Below are positions 1-6,161 of a stretch of 10,109 nucleotides of DNA, piece by piece; within the stretch, counting starts at the first letter, position 1; each line of letters starts with the position of its first letter. A program made the position numbers and the translations under genes. The notes under the pieces were generated by a model. That model ran no database searches and was not told the origin of the DNA. It was given only the letters and a program-made list of their open reading frames with translations. Source of the DNA: JBCAWW01 sp039024315 (GTDB taxonomy: Bacteria; Bacteroidota; Bacteroidia; J057); NCBI GenBank assembly GCA_039024315.1, contig JBCCQN010000265.1, positions 1 to 10,109 of the forward strand, read 5' to 3'.

Positions 1-6
1 AAGACT

Positions 7-24
7 GAGCGTTCTGCGAAGCGG
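7..24 (-). repeat. Degenerate inverted copy of the dispersed CCGCTGCGCGGAACGCT repeat
   Basis: The reverse complement reads CCGCTTCGCAGAACGCTC, matching the two perfect copies at 118-134 and 5317-5333 except at three positions in the 17-nt core. It lies in the opposite orientation to the other three copies. It is noncoding as far as the window shows, although the plus-strand frame through it is open from the left edge to 58. Confidence 0.5.
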
Positions 25-62
25 GAATCAGAAAACGAATCTTCAATATCCTCTTTGATTTT

Positions 63-194
63 TTACAGGAAGCGAGAAAATTTATCACCTAGCTCCGTTT
101 GGGGTTTATTTTCTTTACCGCTGCGCGGAACGCTTATTTTCAGTTGCTTCGGTCCCGTACTGTAGTCGGGACTCATCATGACAATAGCTTTCAT
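63..194 (-). CDS. Possible 43-residue small ORF containing the SVPRSG repeat motif
   Basis: The ATG at 194 is preceded on the minus strand by AGGAG at 207-203, 8 nt upstream, a good Shine-Dalgarno spacing in a phylum where such signals are often weak. The frame runs to a TAA at 63-65. The peptide begins MKAIVMMSPDYSTG and carries SVPRSGKENKP where the dispersed repeat (118-134) lies. The start resembles the MKAIV opening common in zinc-free quinone oxidoreductases, but nothing further along supports that family and no function is assigned. Beyond the stop the same frame stays open to the left edge, so a decayed larger gene is conceivable. It may equally be a chance frame through a noncoding repeat that includes the hairpin at 152-172. 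Confidence 0.25.
   Translation of the reverse strand: MKAIVMMSPDYSTGPKQLKISVPRSGKENKPQTELGDKFSRFL
118..137 (+). repeat. Dispersed 20-nt repeat, copy 1 (CCGCTGCGCGGAACGCTTAT)
   Basis: This copy is identical over 20 nt to the one at 5317-5336, about 5.2 kb away, and is preceded, like the others, by a T-rich run. CCGC and GCGG inside it can form a short stem (CCGC-TGC-GCGG). It lies in noncoding sequence or inside the doubtful minus-strand ORF 63-194, where it reads SVPRSG. Confidence 0.75.
152..172. other. Hairpin GTCCCG...CGGGAC
   Basis: GTCCCG at 152-157 pairs with CGGGAC at 167-172. Two further pairs (159-160 with 165-166) are possible if T158 is bulged, leaving loop TGTA. No T-run follows on either strand, so it does not look like an intrinsic terminator. 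It lies between two copies of the dispersed repeat and may be part of a compound repeat unit. Confidence 0.5.
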
Positions 195-195
195 T

Positions 196-273
196 TCATT
201 CACTCCTGTCTTCCCGAGCGCTAGGCGAGGGACCTTTGTTGGTTTTTCCGCTGCGTGGAACGCTCCCTTTCAT
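196..273 (-). CDS. Doubtful 25-residue ORF, tandem with the 63-194 ORF
   Basis: This frame starts at an ATG at 273 and ends with a TGA at 198-196. It reads MKGSVPRSGKTNKGP and then a short charged tail. It again contains the SVPRSG block, encoded by repeat copy 248-264. Its stop is one base before the ATG of the next ORF, an arrangement that can permit translational coupling. No ribosome site is obvious upstream and no family is recognised. At this length, coding status rests only on the shared peptide pattern. Confidence 0.15.
   Translation of the reverse strand: MKGSVPRSGKTNKGPSPSAREDRSE
248..264 (+). repeat. Dispersed repeat, copy 2 (one mismatch)
   Basis: CCGCTGCGTGGAACGCT differs from the perfect copies at a single base (C to T). 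The preceding CTTTGTT...TTTTT resembles the flank of the copy at 5317, so the homologous block may be about 30 nt long. On the minus strand the change turns CCG into CCA, which is synonymous in the SVPRSG frame. Confidence 0.7.
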
Positions 274-446
274 CTTTACTAGAATTTACCTCTTATTTTT
301 CGAGATAAATTATGAGAACGTAAGGTCTATTAACACTTACATTGAAAATGCTGATACGATTGAGTTCAATTAGCTTTTTATGGTAAAAAAGGGCTAGCTG
401 TGGTATAAAAATTGAAGTCTCCTCTCGAAATATCACCCCTACGCTC

Positions 447-2570
447 ATGCACGTATTTTTTCGTTCTTACTTTATCTGTCTTGCTTTTTTTTGTCTAATT
501 GGGATGCTGCAAACGCAAGCCCAAGGTCTCCAGAGATTAGTCTTCCTTGACTCCACTAGCGCACCATATGGATATTCGGAATACCTGCCCGTAGGCTATG
601 ACACCAGTGCTACCCAAACTTGGCCTTTGGTCCTCTTTTTACATGGTTTGGGAGAACAAGGCAATGGAAACAGCAACCTAAATAAGGTTACTATTCATGG
701 CCCCTCGCGTAATATCAAAAATGGGACACATTATCCTGCCGTTGTAGTTTCGCCTCAAAGTCCTGTTTGGTGGAACCGAGATGTAATCAATCGATTTGTA
801 GATTCTATGCAAAGCTTCTATCGGATAGACACCAATCGTATCTATGTAACGGGTCTCAGCATGGGAGGCGGCGGCACTTGGAAATATGGGGCTAAATATG
901 CCGATCGAATCGCAGCGATGGTACCGATTTGCGGAGCGGCTGACCCTGCCACTGGTGATGGAGATGCCCTAAAAGAAATGCCTATTTGGGCCTTCCACAA
1001 CAGCGGTGATGCTGTAGTGACGGTAAATCGTACTTATCGCTGGAGAGATTCGATTATCGCCGCTGGCGGTAATCCCTTAATCACCATCTACAATAAGAAT
1101 GGGCATAATGCATGGACCCAAACTTATGACGATCCCAATATGTGGAACTGGTTGTTTGCTCAAGCCAGAGTTGTCAATGGTATTGAACTCGGAACACCAG
1201 AGCTCAGCCTACAGCCCATTCCTGCAAATACGGTGAGTTCTGGGACCATAAGCGTTAGCGCCGAAGACCTCAATGGCTCAATTGATTCCGTTTGGCTTGA
1301 CCTTTCTAGTATTGGGCTTGGGGCTAAGATTTTACTCAATCATAGCTCAGGGAATCTTTATCAACAAAATTTGTCTTTCCCTTCTGGTTTGACTCTAGGA
1401 TTTCATCCAGCTACTATTGTGGCTAAAGACAATGAAGGAAATACAAAATCACATACTTTCAATCTATTGATTGTCTCCCAATTATTGCCCACAGGGGGCG
1501 TCTATTACACCCTCGGCATCAACTTTAATAACGGACAAAACGCTTCTGGCTGGAACAATACCGATGCTAACCCTAATATTGACCGCTCTTATCCCAATCT
1601 ATTCGAAACTGCGGGTACCCCCACCAGCATAGGAATGCGGATGATCGGCCGCTGGGATGGAGCCAATAGTAGTGGAATGAATACAGGCACCAACTCAGGC
1701 CCGGTACCCGATATTGTGATGGGCACTTGCTGGTATGTCAATACTTATAGCCCCACCCTTCGATTGAATAATCTAGATCCTTCTTACGCTTATAATTTGA
1801 TTTTCATGGGAAGCCGCGACGGAGGAGGTAATCGCACGACTCACTATCGTGCAGGTGGCCAAACGGTGAGCCTTGATGCTGCTTATAATAGTAGCAATAC
1901 GGTTCGTATTGATAATCTAAGCCCAAATGCAGATGGAGAAATCGATATTGAAATCTGGAAGGATGCAGCCGCCAGCTATGGCTATCTCAATGCTTTGACG
2001 ATTGAGGTTGCGAGTAGCGCAAGTGTTTTTCCCGTGGAGTGGTTGGACTTTGATATAATCCCAAAAAACAATAGCATAAGCTTAGAATGGAGCACTCAAG
2101 AGGAGCTAAATAATCATTATTTCCAGATTGAGCGCTCGGCAGATGGGCAGCTATATAAGCCCATCGCCCAAGTTCAGCCTAATCAAGCGATGGAGTACCG
2201 ATATCAAGACAGGTATCCTTTAGTAGGTTTCAATCAATATCGCATCAAACAGGTAGATATTGATGGGCAATTTTCCTATTCACCTGTTAGAGTAGTAAAC
2301 TTCAGACCTGCAGAAGAGCGCTTAAACTTTAGCGCATATCCCAATCCTTGGCAGGGAGATCTATTCATTGAACGATTAGATGAATCCGGAAGTGTTTGGG
2401 AGCTTTATCTCTACGATATCAGAGGTAGTCTCATCTATAGCCAAAAGGGCATTGAGCAAAAGAGCTTATTGATAACTGACTTGGCGCACTTAGCTCCTGG
2501 TTTATACCATCTTCAACTTATCAGCGGTCAAAAACGGAAAAGTACTTCTCTTTTAAAGCTTAATGACTAG
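447..2570 (+). CDS. Secreted multidomain alpha/beta-hydrolase esterase with T9SS sorting domain
   Basis: Full-length protein of 707 residues. A signal peptide spans residues 1 to about 25 (hydrophobic core, cleavage probably after the TQA). Residues about 27-245 are an alpha/beta-hydrolase of the PHB-depolymerase/feruloyl-esterase (CE1-like) type: oxyanion HG at 66-67, nucleophile Ser138 in GLSMGG, Asp188 in SGD and His220 in NGHNAW form a plausible triad. An Ig-like segment (about 250-345) and a malectin- or laminin-G-like, probably carbohydrate-binding domain (about 352-522, beginning GINFNNG) follow. Next comes a stretch typical of T9SS proteins (about 529-620, FPVEWLDF... and SLEWST), and a type A sorting domain (about 628-707) with YPNP and LAPGLYHLQL. 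Family knowledge predicts Sec export, then T9SS release or anchoring at the surface. The substrate, perhaps an ester on plant or algal polysaccharide, is inference. It is monocistronic, with a terminator 15 nt downstream. Confidence 0.9.
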   Translation: MHVFFRSYFICLAFFCLIGMLQTQAQGLQRLVFLDSTSAPYGYSEYLPVGYDTSATQTWPLVLFLHGLGEQGNGNSNLNKVTIHGPSRNIKNGTHYPAVVVSPQSPVWWNRDVINRFVDSMQSFYRIDTNRIYVTGLSMGGGGTWKYGAKYADRIAAMVPICGAADPATGDGDALKEMPIWAFHNSGDAVVTVNRTYRWRDSIIAAGGNPLITIYNKNGHNAWTQTYDDPNMWNWLFAQARVVNGIELGTPELSLQPIPANTVSSGTISVSAEDLNGSIDSVWLDLSSIGLGAKILLNHSSGNLYQQNLSFPSGLTLGFHPATIVAKDNEGNTKSHTFNLLIVSQLLPTGGVYYTLGINFNNGQNASGWNNTDANPNIDRSYPNLFETAGTPTSIGMRMIGRWDGANSSGMNTGTNSGPVPDIVMGTCWYVNTYSPTLRLNNLDPSYAYNLIFMGSRDGGGNRTTHYRAGGQTVSLDAAYNSSNTVRIDNLSPNADGEIDIEIWKDAAASYGYLNALTIEVASSASVFPVEWLDFDIIPKNNSISLEWSTQEELNNHYFQIERSADGQLYKPIAQVQPNQAMEYRYQDRYPLVGFNQYRIKQVDIDGQFSYSPVRVVNFRPAEERLNFSAYPNPWQGDLFIERLDESGSVWELYLYDIRGSLIYSQKGIEQKSLLITDLAHLAPGLYHLQLISGQKRKSTSLLKLND

Positions 2571-2585
2571 CTCAAATTGATTGAA

Positions 2586-2623
2586 CCTTGGACTGCAAAG
2601 CTGATGTGGTCCAAGGCTTTTTT
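2586..2623 (+). terminator. Intrinsic terminator of the esterase gene
   Basis: CCTTGGAC (2586-2593) pairs perfectly with GTCCAAGG (2609-2616), and a C plus six Ts (2618-2623) follow on the plus strand. It begins 15 nt after the esterase stop and ends just before the stop codon of the convergent DUF721 gene. Read on the minus strand, the stem is followed by only a few scattered Ts, so it probably serves that side poorly. Confidence 0.85.
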
Positions 2624-2624
2624 G

Positions 2625-2909
2625 TCAAAAAACCCGTACCTCCTGCACCAGCTCTCGGCCAACTTGCTCATTGATCATAGATTGGATCTTCATGCGCGCC
2701 ATTTGGAGTTCACTTTTCCAGACGGGAGACTTCACTTTGATGTAAAAAATACCCTTGTTGAGCCAAAGCTTCTCGGTATTTTGGGCGATGGGTTTGCCCA
2801 TGAGCGATTCCCAATTATTGATCACACGCTGGATATCGGCTTCGTCCTTGAGGCCGTGCTTGTTGAGGAATGCGTCAATCGCATCGCCGAGATCCATATA
2901 ACTGCTCAT
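2625..2909 (-). CDS. DUF721 (DciA-like) protein
   Basis: 94 residues, matching the short DUF721 proteins that follow recF in Bacteroidota. Recognisable family features are the N-terminal LGDAIDAFLNKHGL helix, the central VINNWESLMGKPIAQNT block (residues about 29-45), a beta segment (IFYIKVKSPVWKSEL) and a helix with EQVGRELV near the end. DciA, a DUF721 protein of other phyla, helps load the replicative helicase DnaB; that this short form does the same is inference. The ATG at 2909 overlaps the recF stop in an ATGA (4 nt), which supports this start and suggests translational coupling. It is the last gene of the unit. Confidence 0.88.
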   Translation of the reverse strand: MSSYMDLGDAIDAFLNKHGLKDEADIQRVINNWESLMGKPIAQNTEKLWLNKGIFYIKVKSPVWKSELQMARMKIQSMINEQVGRELVQEVRVF

Positions 2910-4036
2910 AATTCGGGTATGCTTATTTTGCCATCGTCCACCATAAAATAGCGGACTTCGCGTTCGCCGAGGCGGGAAAAAGTCTGAGAAAGCCGATCGT
3001 AAGAGGTATCTGTAATAAAAACCTGCCCGCTAATCCGCTCATTCATCAGCTGCACTATCTGCCCCAGTCGGTGCTCATCCAATTTATCAAATATATCGTC
3101 GAGCAACAAGATAGGTTGTTGCTGCGCGTGTCTTTCTAGCAGCATATACTGGGCAAGTTTGAGCGCGATCACAAAAGTCTTCTGCTGTCCTTGCGAGCCA
3201 AAATTTCGTACTGAAGCGCCATTGATGGAAAAGACCAACTCATCGCGGTGAATGCCGACAGAAGTATATTGATTGTAGCGATCTTTTTCGGCCTTGGCCG
3301 CTAGGGCCGCGCGCCAACCATCCTGCGTATTTTCCTCCACCGAAGCACGGTAGCGAATCTTAGGGATTTCATCAGCCTGCTCAGCTACAATTTCGGCAAA
3401 GTAAGAGGCAAAGATGGGCTGGTACTCTTCGAGGAACGCTTCTCTCGCTTCCCGAATCTTCATACCCGGGATGATCAATTGCTCGTCATAGACGCTTAAA
3501 TAATCCGCATCATAATTGCCATGCTCGCCAAACGATTTAAGCAAAGCATTGCGCTGCGCCAGTAATCGATCATAAGCAATCAGACTTTGCAAATAGCCCG
3601 GATCATACTGTGCGATCAGCATATCGATAAAGCGCCGCCTAATGGCCGAAGGGCCAATGATCAATTCCACATCCTGCGGCAAAACGGCAATCATGGGGAT
3701 CCGACCAATATGCTCGCTAAGTTTGCTCAAAGCTTTACCATTGAGCAGCATTTTTTTGCCTTTGCCTTTGACGAAATTGCTAGCCACTTCTAATTGGCTT
3801 TCCTTCCACCAGAAGCTGCCCATATTGACAAAAAAGTCCTCTCCACGCTGTACCGCTTGCTGATCTTGGCTGGCACGAAACCCCCTCGTAAAGGACAAAT
3901 AATGCAAAGCATCCAGCACATTGGTCTTCCCAGCGCCATTTGAACCCACTAAACAATTGATCGCAGGGCTGAAGCTCAAATCGAGCTCAGCATAATTACG
4001 AAACTGCGTTAGGCGAAGGCGCTGAATGTGCATCAT
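2906..4036 (-). CDS. recF: DNA replication and repair protein RecF
   Basis: RecF is an SMC-like ATPase that binds single-/double-strand DNA junctions and, with RecO and RecR, loads RecA at gaps. Counting from the ATG at 4036 the protein has 376 residues, near the usual length. Motifs seen are the opening LRLTQFRNY, the Walker A GSNGAGKT (31-38), the ABC-type signature region around SQGQQ (281-285) and the Walker B ILLLDD (309-314), followed by FDKLD. The longer frame opens with a GTG at 4042, but that codon overlaps the -7 box TACCTTTG (4049-4042), so transcripts should begin close to 4036-4038. I therefore choose the first ATG, with the next ATG at 4033 as an alternative. The mRNA would be leaderless or nearly so. 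It is divergent from pdhA. Confidence 0.95.
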   Translation of the reverse strand: MMHIQRLRLTQFRNYAELDLSFSPAINCLVGSNGAGKTNVLDALHYLSFTRGFRASQDQQAVQRGEDFFVNMGSFWWKESQLEVASNFVKGKGKKMLLNGKALSKLSEHIGRIPMIAVLPQDVELIIGPSAIRRRFIDMLIAQYDPGYLQSLIAYDRLLAQRNALLKSFGEHGNYDADYLSVYDEQLIIPGMKIREAREAFLEEYQPIFASYFAEIVAEQADEIPKIRYRASVEENTQDGWRAALAAKAEKDRYNQYTSVGIHRDELVFSINGASVRNFGSQGQQKTFVIALKLAQYMLLERHAQQQPILLLDDIFDKLDEHRLGQIVQLMNERISGQVFITDTSYDRLSQTFSRLGEREVRYFMVDDGKISIPEL

Positions 4037-4041
4037 CCTCA

Positions 4042-4072
4042 CAAAGGTACGCAGGGAACTTTCAGCGTAAAA
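4042..4072 (-). promoter_or_regulatory. Bacteroidota-type promoter of recF-DUF721
   Basis: On the minus strand TACCTTTG (4049-4042) matches the Bacteroidota -7 consensus TAnnTTTG exactly. Nineteen bases upstream lies TTTT (4072-4069), a partial match to the -33 TTTG. Transcription would start a few bases downstream, at the beginning of the recF reading frame. Confidence 0.6.
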
Positions 4073-4146
4073 GGAGGTTTTATTCTCGTCTAATTTTTCC
4101 TTAAATTGCTGGTCCTTTTTTATACGCCTAACATCTTTAAAATCAC

Positions 4147-5202
4147 ATGGCTACAAAGACGACAAAGTCAGCAGCAACTAACGGCGCTTCTAAGCGCAAA
4201 ACAAGCCGTAAAAAAGCTTTCAAATTGGGAAAAGAGCAGGCATTGCGGATGTTTGAAAGCATGCTGTTACAGCGGAAGTTTGAAGAGAAAGCTTCTGGCT
4301 TATATATGCAAGGAAAATTTCGTGGTTTTTGTCACCTCTACATCGGTCAGGAAGCTGTTTCTACCGGTATCGAGGAGATGATTAATCCCGACGACTATAT
4401 GATCACCGCTTATCGTGATCACGGACCCGCTCTTTCACGTGGGGTTTCTGCCAACGCTTGTATGGCGGAGCTTTACGGCAAAGCAACTGGCTGTTCAAAA
4501 GGCAAAGGAGGTTCTATGCACTTCTTCTCTAAAGAGCATTACTTCCTCGGTGGACACGGTATTGTAGGCGGTCAAATTCCATTAGGTGCAGGTATTGCTT
4601 TTGGTGCTAAGTACCAAGAGACAGGCCAACTCTGCGTTACCATGATGGGAGACGGCGCGACGCGTCAAGGCGCATTGCACGAAGCCTTCAACCTAGCCAT
4701 GTTATGGGAGCTTCCGGTTATCTTCGTGATTGAAAACAACGAATACGCCATGGGTACTTCTGTAGAGCGTACTTCTAACGTAACTGAGCTCTACAAGCTT
4801 GGCCTTTCTTATGACATGCCTTCCAAGCCAATCGACGCTATGGACGCAGTTAATGTCATGAAAGAGATGGAAGAAGTTGTAGCGCACGTACGTAGCGGCA
4901 AAGGACCTTATCTCGTAGAGATGAAGACTTACCGTTACCGCGGACACTCTATGTCTGACCCAATGAAGTATCGTACTCGCGAAGAGCTTAACAAATACCG
5001 CGACCGCGATCCGATTGCCAACCTTCGTATCTATATGGAGGACAACAAATTGGCTACTGAAGAAGAATTCAAAGAAATTGACACCCGCGTCAAGGCTATC
5101 GTCAAAGAAAGCGTTGAATTTGCCGAAAACTCTCCTTACCCAGATCCAAGCGCACTTTACGAAGATGTGTACGTAGGAGATTATCCTTATATCATGGAAT
5201 AA
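4147..5202 (+). CDS. pdhA: Pyruvate dehydrogenase E1 component, alpha subunit
   Basis: PdhA with PdhB forms the thiamine diphosphate-dependent E1 that decarboxylates pyruvate and acetylates the lipoyl group of E2. The 351-residue protein shows the ThDP/metal motif GDGATRQG (168-175) through NN at 197-198, the HGIVGGQIPLGAG segment (137-149) and the conserved loop YRYRGHSMSD (262-271). The first 28 residues are a Lys/Thr/Ser/Ala-rich extension not needed for the fold; the ATG at 4147 is the start used here, though translation could begin further in. Arginine is coded almost only by CGT/CGC, with no AGA, AGG or CGA, unlike the esterase, which suggests high expression. No E1-beta or E2 gene is adjacent: recF lies divergently upstream and a terminator follows 23 nt after the stop, so its partners must be elsewhere. 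Confidence 0.96.
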   Translation: MATKTTKSAATNGASKRKTSRKKAFKLGKEQALRMFESMLLQRKFEEKASGLYMQGKFRGFCHLYIGQEAVSTGIEEMINPDDYMITAYRDHGPALSRGVSANACMAELYGKATGCSKGKGGSMHFFSKEHYFLGGHGIVGGQIPLGAGIAFGAKYQETGQLCVTMMGDGATRQGALHEAFNLAMLWELPVIFVIENNEYAMGTSVERTSNVTELYKLGLSYDMPSKPIDAMDAVNVMKEMEEVVAHVRSGKGPYLVEMKTYRYRGHSMSDPMKYRTREELNKYRDRDPIANLRIYMEDNKLATEEEFKEIDTRVKAIVKESVEFAENSPYPDPSALYEDVYVGDYPYIME

Positions 5203-5225
5203 GCACCCATCGGTGTCAAAATATT

Positions 5226-5259
5226 AAGCCCTGCAGTGATGTGGGGCTTTTATTTTTTT
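5226..5259 (+). terminator. Intrinsic terminator of pdhA with GTGA tetraloop
   Basis: AAGCCCTGCA (5226-5235) pairs with TGTGGGGCTT (5240-5249) over ten base pairs, two of them G-T, closing on the GNRA-type loop GTGA. TTTTA and then seven Ts (5253-5259) follow. Read in reverse, the stem is followed by AATATTTT, so it may also help stop rlmB transcripts arriving from the right. Confidence 0.9.
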
Positions 5260-5316
5260 GTTGCCGGACGTCAAATTGCTGCGTCCTTATCTTGTTATGG
5301 ATCTTTGTTTTTACCA

Positions 5317-5336
5317 CCGCTGCGCGGAACGCTTAT
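5317..5336 (+). repeat. Dispersed 20-nt repeat, copy 3
   Basis: CCGCTGCGCGGAACGCTTAT is identical to 118-137. The left flank TCTTTGTTTTTACCA resembles that of copy 2. On the minus strand an ATG at 5357 opens a 20-residue frame through it to a TAA at 5297-5295, reading SVPRSGGKNKDP at the end. I do not call that frame a gene. Apart from this repeat and the terminator at 5226-5259, the interval between pdhA and rlmB shows nothing else. Confidence 0.75.
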
Positions 5337-5393
5337 CTCTTGGACGCGGCACGGCATGTGAACTGATTGCCAGTGTCTACTCCCAGCCTTTGG

Positions 5394-6134
5394 CTAGGCA
5401 CTTCTCTGGCGTACCGCCTCAGCGATGACCATGCCAGCTGCTACCGAAACGTTTAAGGAAGAGACATTGCCTGTCATCGGAATCTTGGCCAAGATATCGA
5501 GACGCTTGAGCATGGACTTAGAAATTCCGTTCTCTTCGGAGCCCATGACGATACAAATCGGCTCGCTAAAATCTTGCTCGAAGATGGTATCACTGGCTTT
5601 TTCGGTACAGCCCAGGCTCTTGATGCCGTAGGCTTGCATAAGCATCAAGCTATCGACGAGATTGTTTTCACGACAGACAGGCAAGTGGTGCAAGGCACCA
5701 GCCGAAACTTTCACCGCATCTGCGTTTGCTGCAGCCGAGCCATGTACTGGGATGATTATCGCGTGTGCGCCCATGCATTCAGCAGTACGAGCGATAGCCC
5801 CAAAGTTCCGGACGTCGGTTACTCCATCGAGCATCACGAAAAAAGGCGTTTCTCCTTTTTCTTGCAGTTCAAGGATGATGGGCTCAAGGGAGACATACTC
5901 TATCGCAGCCATGACAGCCACCACTCCTTGATGGTTGGCATCCCCCGCCAAGCGCTGGATTTTGACATCCGGTACGTATTGCACCTGCACCCCTTTAGCG
6001 TTGGCCAAACGGCGCATCTCTTGTAATCGACCATGTGTACTATCCTTTCGGACAAAGATTTTGTCGATCGATTGGTCTGCCTCTAAGGCTTCAATTACGG
6101 GATGCAGGCCGTAGGTGATATTTTTTTTCGCCAT
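5394..6134 (-). CDS. rlmB: SpoU-family 23S rRNA 2'-O-methyltransferase, RlmB type
   Basis: This SAM-dependent TrmH/SpoU (SPOUT) enzyme should methylate a guanosine ribose in 23S rRNA; E. coli RlmB acts on G2251. The 246 residues comprise an N-terminal L30e-like RNA-binding part (about 1-80, with YGLHPVIEAL and NHQGVVA) and the knotted catalytic domain. The three SpoU motifs are seen: NVRNFGAIARTAECMG (around 107-122 as VRNFGAIARTAE), IVMGSEENGIS (195-205) and IPMTGNVSSLNVSVAAG (218-234). VSAGALHHLPV (143-153) is typical of this branch. The start is supported by GAGGAA (6145-6140) five bases before the ATG. An A8 run at codons 3-5 could allow slippage but leaves the gene intact. It follows the DUF2723 gene by 27 nt, suggesting cotranscription. 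The exact target nucleotide is inferred. Confidence 0.93.
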   Translation of the reverse strand: MAKKNITYGLHPVIEALEADQSIDKIFVRKDSTHGRLQEMRRLANAKGVQVQYVPDVKIQRLAGDANHQGVVAVMAAIEYVSLEPIILELQEKGETPFFVMLDGVTDVRNFGAIARTAECMGAHAIIIPVHGSAAANADAVKVSAGALHHLPVCRENNLVDSLMLMQAYGIKSLGCTEKASDTIFEQDFSEPICIVMGSEENGISKSMLKRLDILAKIPMTGNVSSLNVSVAAGMVIAEAVRQRSA

Positions 6135-6161
6135 GATTCTTCCTCTATGCCTCTGCCTCGA

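Larger units (their letters stand above)
1..446. other. Repeat-rich intergenic region without a clear gene
   Basis: No protein of recognisable family could be read in either direction. The stretch holds three copies of a 17-18 nt repeat (7-24 inverted and degenerate; 118-134; 248-264), a hairpin at 152-172, and two tiny minus-strand reading frames (196-273 and 63-194) described separately. The part nearest the esterase gene, about 274-446, is AT-rich and presumably contains its promoter. I could not find a good match to the Bacteroidota -7 box TAnnTTTG there; the nearest is TAGCTTTT at 371-378, without a properly spaced upstream TTG. At the extreme left edge the plus strand is open in frame 2 up to a TGA at 56-58, so the tail of an unseen upstream gene cannot be excluded. 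Confidence 0.7.

Noticed and set aside
1..165. Plus-strand frame open from the left edge to a TAG at 163-165
   Set aside because: It reads through the repeat and hairpin with a composition unlike a conserved protein and no family match; probably chance in a repeat region.
2577..2951. 124-codon open frame on the plus strand
   Set aside because: It is antisense to the DUF721 gene and the recF end, runs through the terminator stem, and has no recognisable family.
4071..4077. AAGGAGG, a perfect ribosome-binding core upstream of pdhA
   Set aside because: No start codon follows within a usable distance; the pdhA ATG is about 70 nt further on.
4091..4136. Candidate pdhA promoter boxes TAATTTTT (4091-4098) and TAACATCT (4129-4136)
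   Set aside because: Neither matches TAnnTTTG fully, and no TTTG/TTG lies at about 19 nt upstream; too weak to annotate.
5382..5398. Small hairpin CCAGCC-TTT-GGCTAGG at the rlmB stop
   Set aside because: The stem is short with a bulge and lacks a T-run on the minus strand, so I do not call it the rlmB terminator.
5574..6026. 150-codon open frame on the plus strand
   Set aside because: It lies wholly antisense to rlmB, whose SpoU motifs are intact; the frame is a by-product of that gene's codon use.
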